The position numbers and the translations under genes are program-made. The notes beneath the pieces are model-generated. The model searched no databases. It had not been told where the DNA came from and saw nothing but the letters and a program-made list of their open reading frames with translations. A stretch of DNA of 64,000 bases from Mesostigma viride. Its lineage: Eukaryota; Streptophyta; Mesostigmatophyceae; Mesostigmatales; Mesostigmataceae. This document shows, in pieces, positions 9,997 through 21,156 of this stretch; position 1 is the first letter of the stretch; each line of letters opens with the position of its first letter. The DNA lies in NCBI GenBank assembly GCA_009746045.1, contig RPFO01000310.1, forward strand, positions 4,056,662 to 4,120,661, written 5' to 3'.

Positions 9997-12549
9997 CTAG
10001 CGTCCGCCGCTAGTGGCACGTCGCTGCGACAGGACTTCAGTGAGAGCCCTACGCCCCGCGTGGGTCATCTGTGAAGTCATCATCCCGGGGTGCGAACACA
10101 GGTCACACTCAAAAGCCACCTGGTAGGGGGACACCTTCTGCCGGCCCAGCCTGGACAGCTCCACCCATGAACCTCTGGGCCACATGGACAGGAACCCAGC
10201 GAGGTACTGGGGATGGGTGAACAGGAGTGTCAGCGCCGACCGATCCACCACCCCACAACGGTGCTCGCGAACAAAGTGCACCCCCATCATGAAAACCTCC
10301 GTACGCACGTGATCATCGTTGATCGACGCCGTCCGGGCCCCTGCAATATCGGGCGCCACCAGATTAAGAAAGGCACGCCCCTCCGCTGGAGCCACCTTGG
10401 GAGGCGTCACCACGTGCCCCACCCCATCGACCTGATATCGCCAATCCCACCAGTCTTCGGACCCGAACCGCACAGTATGCCCCACCGCAGTGGGAAAACG
10501 AGGGTCGTCGGGTTGCGGCAGGGGCAGGGGAACCTGGGGCAGAAAGGTGATCTCTACCTGTTCCCAGTAAGTCCCGCGATCCACAGCGAACCAAGGACCC
10601 GCTTGAAACACCAGAGGAGCAGGTAGGTGCGTACCCGGGGGAACCTGAAAAGCCGGAGGTCCCTCGAATGTCACACAAAGCTTCTCCGTGCGAGGTCCTG
10701 GCCCACCATGCCTCACCGCTCTACCCGGTACCGGCCGTATGAAGTCCCCCAATGACCACTCCTCGTGAGATGACCCAGGAGCCCTGGAAGCCGCATCATA
10801 ACCCACTGAGGTGGCTGCAGAATGATCGCCTTGACGACCGTGCTGGACCATCAGGCGCTGTATCAGGTCCTGTCCTGATTGTACCGCAGCTACGAGCGCT
10901 TCCAAGCGCATCACGGGCTCCGCTGGTACCAGAATGCCCGTTCCGCTGGGATCCTCCGCGACCCGAGGTCGCGTCTCTGCCATTGTGTGTAGGCACGGTT
11001 CCTCCGCGGAAGGGTGCGAGGGTCGACCCGACGGAGTGGGCCGGATGTGTCCCTCCGCAGGACGTGGCATTGATGAGCCGGCTGGTGCAGGCCGGGGACG
11101 TGGTTCCAGGGAGACTAGGAAGGTAGGCTCCGGTGGTTCCAAGGAGACAAGGAAGGTAGGCTCCTCTTGGCCCGCATCCGTCGGAGGACCTGAGGGGGCC
11201 ACAACCGGGGGCTCGCCCCCGGCCGGCTGTTCTGTCCTAGCCGGGGCAGCTCCCGTCGTATCCGACTGCGGTCGCCGAGACTCTCGCTCCAATTCCACCG
11301 CCGACCCCCACGTGCGCTCCCAGTGACGATCAACCGGGCGACGAGGTGGTGGTGACGCTCGGCGGGCAGTGCGTACCTCCGTTCCCGAGTCCGAACGGGA
11401 ACGCGAGCGCGAGGACGGTGAGGGCGAGCGCCGACGTGCAGGTCGTTCCGGAGCACGCCGAGAATCTGGTTGACTGCCCCCGCCCCAACCCGTGGACCGC
11501 GGGCGAGACCCGCGCCCAGGTGGGCGCCCCCAGCCCGTCGCCGGCGGTGGCGCCTTGAAACGCGTCACAGGACGATGTCCTGCGCCGCCCTCCAAGGAGC
11601 CCCCAGAAGGTGGATCCCTTGGAGGAGGACGAGGAAGAGGGCGTGGAGGGTAGTCATCAGAACCGGAGTCGTCACCCTCGCTCCCATCATTCTGGTCTTC
11701 GTCATCCATTGTCACGATGCGATCCAGGGCCTGCCGTAACGAATACTGACCCGCGCGCATACACTTCTCGCCCCGCAACGCCCCTTCCAACGGGAGGTAT
11801 CGAGGAAAGTAGTTCTCCAGATGCTTCCGCACCTCGGGTGGAATTAGGAGAAGCAACAGCCGTGGAAATGCCAGACCCGCGTCCAACGTGTTCATGCACG
11901 CATGACACAGGCACTCCCGCTCATGGGTTTCCCAGTCGATACCGACCACCACTCCGTCGCGCTCGGCGGTGCGGGTCTCGATCTTGAACCCCACATTTCT
12001 TCGCACGAACCATCGAAAATCCTCCAGCTTAGCGGGGCCGACATGCGCCAGAATGGAATCGGCGCGGAGATGTGACGGCATCTGGTTACGGCGCCGACGA
12101 CGCCGCTCCACCAAGTCACCCTCCCGACCATAGTTGCGCACGAACACTCGGGGGTTAAATGTCTCCTCATTCAGCTCCTTCACTAGCTGCATCGTGCGCG
12201 CGTCCGGTGCTCCGGGTCTGGACGACGTCTCGGGCCGGCCACCATCTCCCGAGCCTCCGGCCCTTGAAGCACCCCCTCGGACTGCAGGCTCTCCGCGAGC
12301 TGTCTGCATCCTCTCATCCTGTTCTGGTAGAGGGGCCTCCGGGTAATCTGACGTGTCCATGTCCACCAGATCTTCCTCACTCGACTCCCCGTCTACTACC
12401 CGGATTCCTGCCTCTACGGCCTCCGCGGCGCTGACGGAAGTCTGGCCCCTGGGAAGCGCCTCCGCGGCGTCCCCCTGCACGGCCCACACATCACAAGCCA
12501 AGGCGTTAGTCGGCGTGTACCTAGTACCCGGCTCACACCTCACTCTCAC
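9997..12549 (-). CDS. 3' ORF of retrotransposon B, unknown function, 850 codons
   Basis: An uninterrupted frame downstream of pol on the same strand, where retroviruses and some Ty3 elements carry an extra gene. I do not recognise the protein. It has an acidic N-terminus, an Arg-rich patch around residue 135, a conserved-looking block at about 120-290 with a CLCHAC motif, a long disordered Pro/Arg/Ser-rich middle with an RS-type stretch near residues 385-400, and a C-terminal folded-looking region (about 620-850) with a CDLC motif. I see no signal peptide or clear membrane segment, so it does not look like an envelope protein. The frame opens with GTG rather than ATG, and the first ATG is about 64 codons in. 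Expression through splicing (a GTGCAG acceptor lies near 12474) or by re-initiation is possible. Confidence 0.7.
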   Translation of the reverse strand: MRVRCEPGTRYTPTNALACDVWAVQGDAAEALPRGQTSVSAAEAVEAGIRVVDGESSEEDLVDMDTSDYPEAPLPEQDERMQTARGEPAVRGGASRAGGSGDGGRPETSSRPGAPDARTMQLVKELNEETFNPRVFVRNYGREGDLVERRRRRRNQMPSHLRADSILAHVGPAKLEDFRWFVRRNVGFKIETRTAERDGVVVGIDWETHERECLCHACMNTLDAGLAFPRLLLLLIPPEVRKHLENYFPRYLPLEGALRGEKCMRAGQYSLRQALDRIVTMDDEDQNDGSEGDDSGSDDYPPRPLPRPPPRDPPSGGSLEGGAGHRPVTRFKAPPPATGWGRPPGRGSRPRSTGWGGGSQPDSRRAPERPARRRSPSPSSRSRSRSDSGTEVRTARRASPPPRRPVDRHWERTWGSAVELERESRRPQSDTTGAAPARTEQPAGGEPPVVAPSGPPTDAGQEEPTFLVSLEPPEPTFLVSLEPRPRPAPAGSSMPRPAEGHIRPTPSGRPSHPSAEEPCLHTMAETRPRVAEDPSGTGILVPAEPVMRLEALVAAVQSGQDLIQRLMVQHGRQGDHSAATSVGYDAASRAPGSSHEEWSLGDFIRPVPGRAVRHGGPGPRTEKLCVTFEGPPAFQVPPGTHLPAPLVFQAGPWFAVDRGTYWEQVEITFLPQVPLPLPQPDDPRFPTAVGHTVRFGSEDWWDWRYQVDGVGHVVTPPKVAPAEGRAFLNLVAPDIAGARTASINDDHVRTEVFMMGVHFVREHRCGVVDRSALTLLFTHPQYLAGFLSMWPRGSWVELSRLGRQKVSPYQVAFECDLCSHPGMMTSQMTHAGRRALTEVLSQRRATSGGR

Positions 12550-12581
12550 CCTACACCGTTATACCGCATGTGGCCTATTAA

Positions 12582-14271
12582 CCCCTAAATGGTCTTGCTG
12601 CCGATTTTCCGCCAAAAATCGAGTTCCAGCCGATGCATCGGCCCCTTCTCGGGGGACCAGATGCCGCGAAATCTATTGAGAATTAGGAAAAGTTTAGCTG
12701 AGAAGATCGAAAGTTTATAAAATTCTTCACAGCATGGTACTAGGGTTTGCATACTTTTGACAAAGTTATAGAGGTGTTCTGGCCGGTCAAAGTACAAGGG
12801 GTCAGGGTACTTTTTCACGTACAACGTGCATTCCGGAAAACGACGACCTGGCCATGGCGGCTTGCGCCCACGCATGGCATTTACGTTTGCGTTCGAATTT
12901 TCTGTCCAAACTTAGGATATTGATTTTAAACGTCCTAAAGATCATACAGGCCAATTTTTGGTTCGCGGGAATGCCATTTGATAGGTGTCGGCAGCGTTCT
13001 TGCTGGAAAAAACTGCGATCAGGCCGGACGATAGAAACGTTGACAGCAATACCTTTCCGGCGTATTTTAAAGGATATATCGGTTTCTTTTTACTTTTTAT
13101 GATACATAGTAGTCGTAAACGTGCAAGGGTGGCCAGAAATCGCCGAATCCAGCGACCATGCTGCACAGCTTTGGTGTGCCGAAATGCGCCATTTTGCGGC
13201 CACCGCCTGGGCCAAGGTAACGCCATCCATGCCTGGTAAAGCTTAAGCATCGTTTTCCTATCGATGTTTGACATTTATATATACGTTCTAGCTTGTGTAG
13301 CACATTCTTTTTGCACTATTCATGCTCTTTCTTGACCCTGGCCTGGCCCCTTTCTAAAACACCATTCTTAGATGCTTCCCTCAGTCAGTTGACCTGCCAC
13401 AGGGTGATGGTGATAAGTTTTAGAGGCTGTATGGGTTTGAATACCTCCATATATGTTTGTTATACATTTCCCATACACATATTGCATGAGTGTGAGGCAG
13501 TTGGGCTGGTCTCTGTGGCATCATCAAGCACGTAACTGGTGAGTAAAAGCTTCCCATTGACAGCATGTGCCACCAGGTGTGCTGGCCATCACCTGGCAAG
13601 CTATAGCAGCTTAGGCCTAGTTTATCCTTGCTAGGGCAGGCTGAAATAGGCTCAACACCACTAGTTTGTTGGTGGCTGCCTCCTAGAATGCATGCCTTGC
13701 GTAGGGTGTCCGTACCACGTTACCTACGTGCATGGACAAGGTGGCACCTGCACATAGGTGCCATGTAAGGGCAGTGTGATGATGCAGTTATGTTTCCCCA
13801 TCATTGTGGAAGGGAAATGTATTGTTTGGCATGGTTGGTGGCCATATTAGGAGGTCGTATGCCCACCCCTACTCCCTTGGTTGCTTTTTACCAACGGTAC
13901 CCCTATGGGCTGTACTGGGTGTAACTGCTGGTATACCCACCCAAATGATGACCCCAATGGCTCAAACTGTTCAGCAACTAATTGTTTATCATCCCTGAAG
14001 TGGTAGGTGCCTAGGTCTTATAACATAATTCAAAATGCACATTCTACCAAAAATGAAAACGCGCGTCTTGACCCCCCTGACTTTGACGGCAGTTAAACAT
14101 GGCCTACCCTGCATATATGTGAGGTTGTGATATACCAACCCGAAGGGCAACTCATGGACATGCTTGGCCCCCAAGGACAGCCATTGGATATGGGTAGGTT
14201 GGATGGCATCTGGTTTGCAAAATTGTGAAGATCCAGCCGATTTATCGGCAGGATCTCAGACCATTTAGGGG
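12582..14271. mobile_element. 1.69-kb non-coding TIR element with TTAA target duplication (copy 2)
   Basis: Fourteen-base inverted ends (CCCCTAAATGGTCT at left, its complement at right) are flanked by TTAA at 12578-12581 and 14272-14275. Copy A at 3069-3072 shows the same place with one TTAA, a clean empty site. Subterminal palindromes of the type GCCGAT-ATCGGC lie inside both ends. There is no transposase; the interior is about 1.7 kb without a credible ORF and is related along its length to copy 1 (7388-9107). TTAA duplication and C-rich ends are hallmarks of piggyBac-type elements, so this is probably a non-autonomous member. The insertion is exactly at the TAA stop codon of pol, and the duplication keeps that stop. 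Confidence 0.85.
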
Positions 14272-17200
14272 TTAATGCAATTGGTGTGTCTTCTTGTACG
14301 CTTCCAGTAAGCGGGCGCAACCCGCTAACTCAGTAGAAGTGCGCCAGGAGTCCTCAGACTCATGCTGCGCGAATCGCCATCGCACACGGTACTGCATGTC
14401 GCTGGGTCCCCCGACCTCGTTTGACATCCCAGTGTCCCACGATCGCTGCCACCTCATCCTCTTGTTCCCCCGTGTCCGGATTGAACTCCAACGGGGCCGG
14501 GGGATTGACCCGACCCTGAATGGTGTTCTGGTGGTACAACTTGAGCTGGTCACGATGGAAACGGTTGGACGTGAGGTTCCATGACACTGGGACGTCCACC
14601 TGGAACATGACGTCGTCAAACTTGGTGAGAACCTTGTAGGGGCCCAGGAACATGGGACGAAGCTTAGTCTTCAGCTCCTTCTCCACCTTGTGTGAGAATC
14701 GTCCGATCTGTGGGCCCTCCACCAGGACCCAATCGCCCACCTCAATGGACGGCGCCCGGTTATCCCGCTTGCCGGCTGTCCTCTCCAGATACCGCTCGGT
14801 CGCGGCGCGGTAGCCCTGGACTGCACTGTTATGAGCCTGGTGCATCCGCTGCAGCAAGCGATCAACCCCCTGGCGTGTGTCCAGCTTGACCTGATCCTCT
14901 CCCAGTCCGGGGCTCATAAGCAAGTCGGGAGGCGTGAGAGGGTGCCTGCCAGAGTTGAGGAAAAAGGGGGTAAATCCGTGGGCGGCCTGGGGGCATTGTT
15001 CAGGGAGAACTCCACCAAGCCCAGAAGTTCCTCCCAATTGCTGCCCACCGCGTCGGTGTAGTGTCGCATGGTCTCTTGCACTGTGCGGTTCAACCGCTCC
15101 ACCAGATGTGACGACGAACTGTGGTAGGCCGTGCCCAGCGACACCTTGGTGCCCAGCCGTTCGAAAAACTCCTGCCAGAATTTGGCCGTGAAGAGCTTGT
15201 CGCGGTCGGAGATGAACTGTCGGCTGAGCCCATGGAACCGGAACACGTGCGTCAGGTATATCTTGGCGCACTCCTCCGCAGTGAGGTCGGCCGGACACGG
15301 GGCCAAGTGACACATGCGCGTCAGGCGGTCCACGAACACCAGGACCATGCTGTTGCCGCTCTTCGCCTTCTTGAACGGGCCGATGAAGTCCATCATGATA
15401 GAATCCCAAGGACCCATCGGATCAGGTAACGTCTTGGGGACGGCTTGCGAGCCCGTGTTCCTGGACTTCATGATCTGGCACGAGGGGCACTGGCGCACAT
15501 ATGTCTCAATATACTCCTTCATCCCTGGCCAGTAGAAATGTTTGCGGGCCCGAGGATAGAGACGGTGGCTTCCTTGATGTCCGCCTAGAAGCGAATCGTG
15601 GAGCTCGTGAAGCAAGGCGGCCCTACAAAGCTCCGGGACATACAGCCGCCATTCCTCCGGCTGGACACTCACGAACAGGCGTCCATCCTGGAACTTGCAA
15701 GGGTAGGCACCCATCTGCTGGGGATGCGCCCGGATGGCTTCAAGCGCCGCTTCCTCCGTGACCGTGAAACGACTGATCATCGTCTCCAGGTCCGACGTGA
15801 CTGTGAACGCGTCCGCGGCCGGGTCTGTCTCCGCGCTCGCCTGGTTGACGAATTCGGAGAAGACTGTGGGCGGGCCGATCGGCTGAAGCTGAAAAATTCC
15901 CTGGGGCGGCACCACATGGCTAAGGGGCATGCGCGTATGCGATCCCTCCCCCTCCCCGGGGGCGTCCACGTCCTCGTGGGCACTCGTCTCCTCCAAGAGA
16001 GGTGACAAGTCATCGCTGGTGGTGTGTCCCAGATGAAACAGGTGGCGGGCCCGGGGAGACCGTGGCTCCGCGCCGTAGGCGGTCCCCGGGGCGGCCACTG
16101 GTACGCAAGTGGTATGAAGCACATCCATGTCCTCGTAGAACCAATAGTCCGCCCGTCGCGAAAGGGCGTCTGGCACCACGTTGTCCGCGCCCTTGACGTA
16201 TTGGATCTTGAATGGCGCAAACTGTGACAAGTACTCCATCCACCGCGCTTGGCGGGGCGTCAGGTTGGGCTGCACCAGGAGGTGGGTGAGCGGCCGGTGG
16301 TCGGTGTGGATCACCAGGCGGTGGGGGTCGAGATCCCCCTGCTCACTAATGGCCACCGAAAACTGGGCCCCCAGAAGATGATGACGCCACGTGTGGCAGC
16401 TGTAGACTACTGCCAGAAGCTCCTGCTGATGCACTGGGTAATTCCGCTCCGCCGGAATCATTGTGCGTGAGATATACTCGATGGGCTGAAGACCCTTGCC
16501 TTGGTCCTGCAGGAGGACACCCCCGATGGCCACCTTGCTGGCGTCCGTAGCCACGACGAAAGGAAGGGCCGGGTCCGGCAGGATAAGGACTGGCGCTGTG
16601 GTGAGGTGGCGCTTAAGCGCCTCAAAAGCCTGTTGGCACTGCTCAGCCCAAAGGAACGGGGTACCCTTCTTGAGAAGAGCGTTGATCGGGCGGCGATGGT
16701 GGCAAACCGCGGGATGAACCGTCGGTAGTAAGATGCCAATCCCAGGAAGCTGCGCACCCCTTCACGTCCGTAGGGACAGGCCATTGCTGGACGGACTCGA
16801 TCTTCTCAGGGTCGGTCGCGATGCCGTCCGCGGACAAGGTATGGCCCAGAAACGGCACGCAGCGGCCGGCGCGCACCTTGGCCTTCCGCGCCGAAAGGTG
16901 CTCATCCTCCATGATCTGCAGCACGGCGTCCACATCCTCTAGGTGCTCCTCGAACGTCTTGGAGTACACCAGGATGTCGTCCAGATACGCCAGCGCGCAC
17001 GTGCGCTTGTAGGTCCAGGGCGGGCGCGCCCCCTTCTGCGGGTCCGCCAGGTCCTGGGAGACCTGCGGCAAGTGGGCTGTGCCCATCACCGGACGGAGGA
17101 TGTCATTCATCAGCATCTGGAAGGACGCAGGCGAATTGCACAGCCCCATTGCCGCCACCCGAAACTGATAGTGACCGAAGGGCGTAGCGAACGCGGTCTT

Positions 17201-18880
17201 GTGGCAGTCTTCTGGCGCGATGCGCAGCTGCCAAAACCCGTCCGCACAGTCGATGACGGTGAAACACGTGGCCCCCTGGACACGGTTGAAGATGTCGTCG
17301 ATCCGCGGTAGAGGATACCGGGACTTGACGGTGATGGCGTTCAGCTTCCGGTAATCCGTCACCAGACGCCACTTGCCTCCTGGCTTGGGAACGAGCAGCA
17401 CGCCCGCTGAGAAGGGGCTGTTGCTGGGTTCAATGAGCCCAGCGTCGAGCAGTGAAATGAGGATCTTCTTGAGCTCCACCAGCTCGACTGGGCCCATGCG
17501 GTACATGGGAGACACGGTAGGCCCGGAACCCTCCTGGAGCTGGACACGATGTAACACCGATCGATTGGGAGGGAACTGGGGGGTGCGATCCGCAAAAAGG
17601 GTAGTGCGCTTCTCCAGGACGGCATTGAACCGCGCCAGCTCGTCCGGTGTGAATCCGGCACCAATCTCGTTAAGCAGAGCCTGAGTGCTGTCCAGGTCTA
17701 TGCGATACATCGCGTACTCCTTGCCCTTCCGGAGCTGGCGCGCCAGCGTCTTGCTACTCATCAGGATCTGGGACGCTGGTCGAGGCCCGTCCGCCGAGCG
17801 CTCGTGTGTAATGTTATGGACCTCCGCGGCCTGTGCCCTATACTCGCTGTCTGGGCACCAGAATGAACCATCCGGAAACCAAACTACCCGCCGGCGCACA
17901 CTGATGTCCACATCCTGCTTGTCCAGCCAGTCCACTCCAATGATGATGTCGGCAGCGCCCAGCGGCGCAATAGTCGCCACCAGGTCCACCGGCGTGCCCT
18001 GCAGCACACCCTTGATGTCTGCTAGGCCCGGCGATTGGTGTCGCCGACCGTCTGAGTAGGTGACATATACTGCCGTGGTGTGAGGCCGGGGTACCAGGCC
18101 CAGCCGACGCACCAGGGCCTCGTTGATGAAGGACGTGGAGGCGCCGGTGTCGACCAGGAACTTCACGTCCATGATCGTTTTCTCCTTCAAATACGGATCA
18201 AGGACGGTGGGAGGGACCAATAACCCTCCGCTGAAAAGAAACAGATGCCGCGAATCTCCTTGAGATGCACGCGCCGCCGGTTGGGTGGACGCGTCTGCGG
18301 CCACGTTATTGACGTCTACCTCTACTCTAGTTGACTCCGCGTCTGGGCTACCATCTGATTTTTCTACCCTATCCCCTACCCCGGGACCCAAGCCCATGGG
18401 CAGGGCTACTACTCCCGAGGAGCGGTGGGACGGGAGGCCGCCTCGCCCGACCACCCGCCCTCTTCCCCCCCTCCTCCTCTTCGTCAGCCCCCTCCTCGTC
18501 GTCATACTCGTAGCCAGCCACTGCCTGCGTTTGGCCGGAAGAGGAGGACTGTCGCCGCGCCTCAATCTCGTTGACCGCACGCAACACACCCTTGGTAGAG
18601 CTGGTCGCGGGTGGTCGCGGCTGCTGGTACTGCGTCGGGACCTGTCTGGCGTGCTGCAGGCGAGCCGCACGCTCACCCGCGTTGCGGGGTCGGTCCCGAG
18701 GACCGGAGGAGTCGGGGCGGCTGCCGAAGGCCGGGCCGGAGAAACGAACACTGGGTGTCCCTTCTCCTGTCCCACGACTGGCGTTCTTGCCCCGGAGCTT
18801 GGGGCAGTCGCGCTTGAGGTGCCCCACCTCGCTGCACATGAAGCAGCGCGCCTTGCTAGCGTCGATCGCGTTGACGCCAT
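14272..18880 (-). pseudogene. pol of retrotransposon B: protease, RT, RNase H, integrase, chromodomain
   Basis: Protease (DTGAS) and RT (YLDDILVYS) lie in one frame, 16643-18880. RNase H, the integrase zinc region and the integrase core follow in 14914-16554. The integrase C-terminus is in 14360-15409, and the chromodomain tail with the stop at 14272-14274 is in yet another frame. One break near 16757 (a C lost from a run) is private to B. Breaks near 16694 and near 14990 are shared with copy A. The pol frame overlaps the end of gag (18369-18880) by about 0.5 kb in another frame, so the intact parent probably made Gag-Pol by ribosomal frameshifting. A G run in the overlap is 7 long here and 8 long in A. 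Confidence 0.85.
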
Positions 18881-20271
18881 GGTCAGTGTAGCCCTCGTCA
18901 GGGTCGTCGAGGTACTCGTCCTCCTCCTCGCCGGCGAAATCAGTGGAGTACATCTGATTCACCCGTCGCGGGGGAGCAGGTCTGAAGAAACGGCGCACTG
19001 AGGGTGCACGCCCGCGAGCCACTACGTCGGCCACCTGTAGGAGATACCTCTGGATATTCAAGATGTCCCACTCTTCCCAAGGGACATCAGCATAGTGCTT
19101 GAATACCTCGTCCTGCAGCTCAGGGCAGAGTGCCTCGATGAACCTGCTCTTGTACTCGTACCAGGTCATGTCAGCCAGGTAGGCGGCGCTGGACTCGAAC
19201 TTAGACAGAAACTCGCGATATGGGGTGGTCCCCTGGCGCAGCTTGCTGAAGGCCATCCGCTCGTGGAGTGTAGCATCTGGGGGCACCAGCTTGCGACGCA
19301 CCGGTCCATCAGTTCCGCCAAGGTTTGCGGGTATGACTGGGACGCGATGCTCTCACAGTTCAAGATGCTTATCACCGAGGGGTCCATACAGGAGTTAATC
19401 ACTAGATCAATCAGATCGCTGGTGGCCAGCTGCCAGTTGTGATGATTGCGCCAGATGGTATACTGCCGTCGCCACATGCGTCCCCATTCCTCTACCTCAC
19501 GCGGTTTCATGTCCGCGTGCAGCTTGGGTACATTCTTGAAATTGGGCATCGGTGGGGCCTTTACCGCGGCGGTGACGGGCCCACCGACGTCTACGTGGGG
19601 GATATCGCCGAAGTCGGGGGGCTGCGACCGGGGGAGAGAGCTGGATCTGGGCGGCGTACCATGAGTCCGCCGCACCTGGACGGATGAGGGGTGTTCGTAC
19701 CCCGGGTCATCCAAGGCCACCCTGCTGAAGCTGAGGTTGCCAGCAGGCGCAGGCGAGGGGAGCGCGCTTTGGTCAAGCACCCGTGGGCGCTGCGGTTGAG
19801 GTGCCGGGCGCTGGACTGGCGTGTGAGTCTCCTCGTCTCTGGTGGTGACACTGCTCCTGGTCTCCCCTGGGCTGGTCCGTGGTCTATGAGTACCAACGGG
19901 CGGGCCCTGCGTGACAGTTCCCTCGTCCGCCTCGTTAGTCCCTTCCAGGTCATCGAACTCGCCATCTGCCCCTGGGACCTCCCCTTCCTCGTCCGAATAC
20001 CATAGCGCCGTGGGTAACAGGGACGTGCTGCCGAAGGACACTCTGCGTCTGCCCCGGTGTGGGGGGCCCGGTGGAGGTCCCTGGGGCCGCCCCCGACCTG
20101 CCCAAGGATGCATTGGCCGCCCGGTGACTGGCTGCTGATGGCGGTAGTGCAGGGTATCTTCATTCTCGTCTCTCTGCTGCTCTGGATCAGGTGGTAGCCA
20201 TTGTGGTCTCGTCTGGGGTTGTTGCTGCTGCATCCGGGGTTGCTGCTGTTGTCATTGCTGCTGTGGTGACC

Positions 20272-20317
<46 letters not shown>

Positions 20318-20318
20318 T

Positions 20319-20371
<53 letters not shown>

Positions 20372-20680
20372 CTGCTGCTGCGAGTACTCTTGGAGCCTCT
20401 CTCGGTCGTTCCTGTCATCTCCCTGCCTTGTTAAGGCGTCTAGATTGTCCCCATCCGCTGGGAACCTAGGGTTCTGATCTCTGGATCGTTGGAAGCCTTC
20501 CGCAGGTCTCTCCATGATCTCACCTGTATCTGTCCCTGCTTGGACGTGCAGTGGTACCTCTATCCCCTCTGTACCGTGCTCGTGGTTGTCTACCGGTTCT
20601 ACTTCTGTATTCTCAAGATCTCGTTCTCTAGTCTCTTCCTCTGTATCTCTGGCGTTCCTTGTTTGGGACCGTGTTGGCAT
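18369..20680 (-). pseudogene. gag of retrotransposon B (Gln-rich capsid/nucleocapsid precursor)
   Basis: The ATG is at 20678-20680. The N-terminal part is acidic and leads into a long glutamine tract (CAG/CAA, about 20262-20382), then a Pro/Arg-rich stretch. Next comes a capsid-like region with conserved aromatic blocks around 19170-19530, and a CCHC zinc knuckle (CFMCSEVGHLKRDC) near 18820-18860. Two lesions are visible: a TGA near 20249 where copy C reads TGG, and a frameshift near 19300 just before the conserved region starting KLVPPDATL. Gag packages the element RNA. The polyglutamine is unusually long for a gag and is polymorphic between B and C. Confidence 0.8.
20262..20382 (-). repeat. 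CAG/CAA polyglutamine microsatellite in gag B
   Basis: About 40 codons of CAG/CAA on the minus strand inside gag. The equivalent in copy C is at about 33590-33762 and is longer. The opposite strand gives meaningless alanine- or leucine-rich open frames. Confidence 0.9.
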
Positions 20681-21156
20681 GGTGCTCGTACCGGTACCTT
20701 ACACTGCAGGCAACACCTCCCCAGGAAGGAAGAGAGAGAAAGAGAAAGAGAGCAACCACGTGCTATAGAGCTATGACTATAGAACCTAATACTACTCCCT
20801 AGTAATGGTCTCCTCCTCTGCTTGCTAGGGCCAATGGTCAGCTGAGAGAAAGTCACTGTAACTGCTGTCCCCTCCCCCTGACTGCTGACCGTGGGTGGCT
20901 TAGAGCATTCACGAGTGGTGTGCATCCCCTCAGGCAATGGCATGTGTTCCCTAACAAACCTATCAGCATCAGTGATGTTATCAAACCCCTTCCATTTAGC
21001 ACTAGAGTCTTTAGACACTATCTTGTCCTTGATGTGTTCTTCACATGCCTTCCAACTGTAAAATATGGCTGGTCTACCCTCGCCCCCATCATGGGCCACG
21101 GCATAGTAAGGAAATCCAGATTGACCACCCTTATTTATTCTGTTGCGTCTGGGCAT
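20599..21156 (-). CDS. ORF upstream of gag with RNase H1 N-terminal (hybrid-binding/viroplasmin-like) domain, copy B
   Basis: Starts at ATG 21154-21156. Residues about 15-70 fit the small RNase H1 N-terminal fold: YYAVAHDG at the start, IFYSWKACEEHI in the middle, then KWKGF and DADRFVREH. In RNase H1 this domain binds RNA-DNA hybrids; the same fold is found in the caulimovirus viroplasmin. Here it is a separate short ORF between the leader and gag, without a catalytic RNase H part. In copy C the protein ends after 114 residues; in B a base change has removed that stop, so the frame runs on to 185 residues over the gag start. Binding to the reverse-transcription hybrid is a reasonable guess and is not shown by the sequence. 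Confidence 0.65.
   Translation of the reverse strand: MPRRNRINKGGQSGFPYYAVAHDGGEGRPAIFYSWKACEEHIKDKIVSKDSSAKWKGFDNITDADRFVREHMPLPEGMHTTRECSKPPTVSSQGEGTAVTVTFSQLTIGPSKQRRRPLLGSSIRFYSHSSIARGCSLSLSLSSFLGRCCLQCKVPVRAPCQHGPKQGTPEIQRKRLENEILRIQK

Noticed and set aside
9997-12549. The retrotransposon 3' ORF as an envelope gene
   Set aside because: No signal peptide, no hydrophobic membrane-spanning segment and no cleavage-type motif could be seen.
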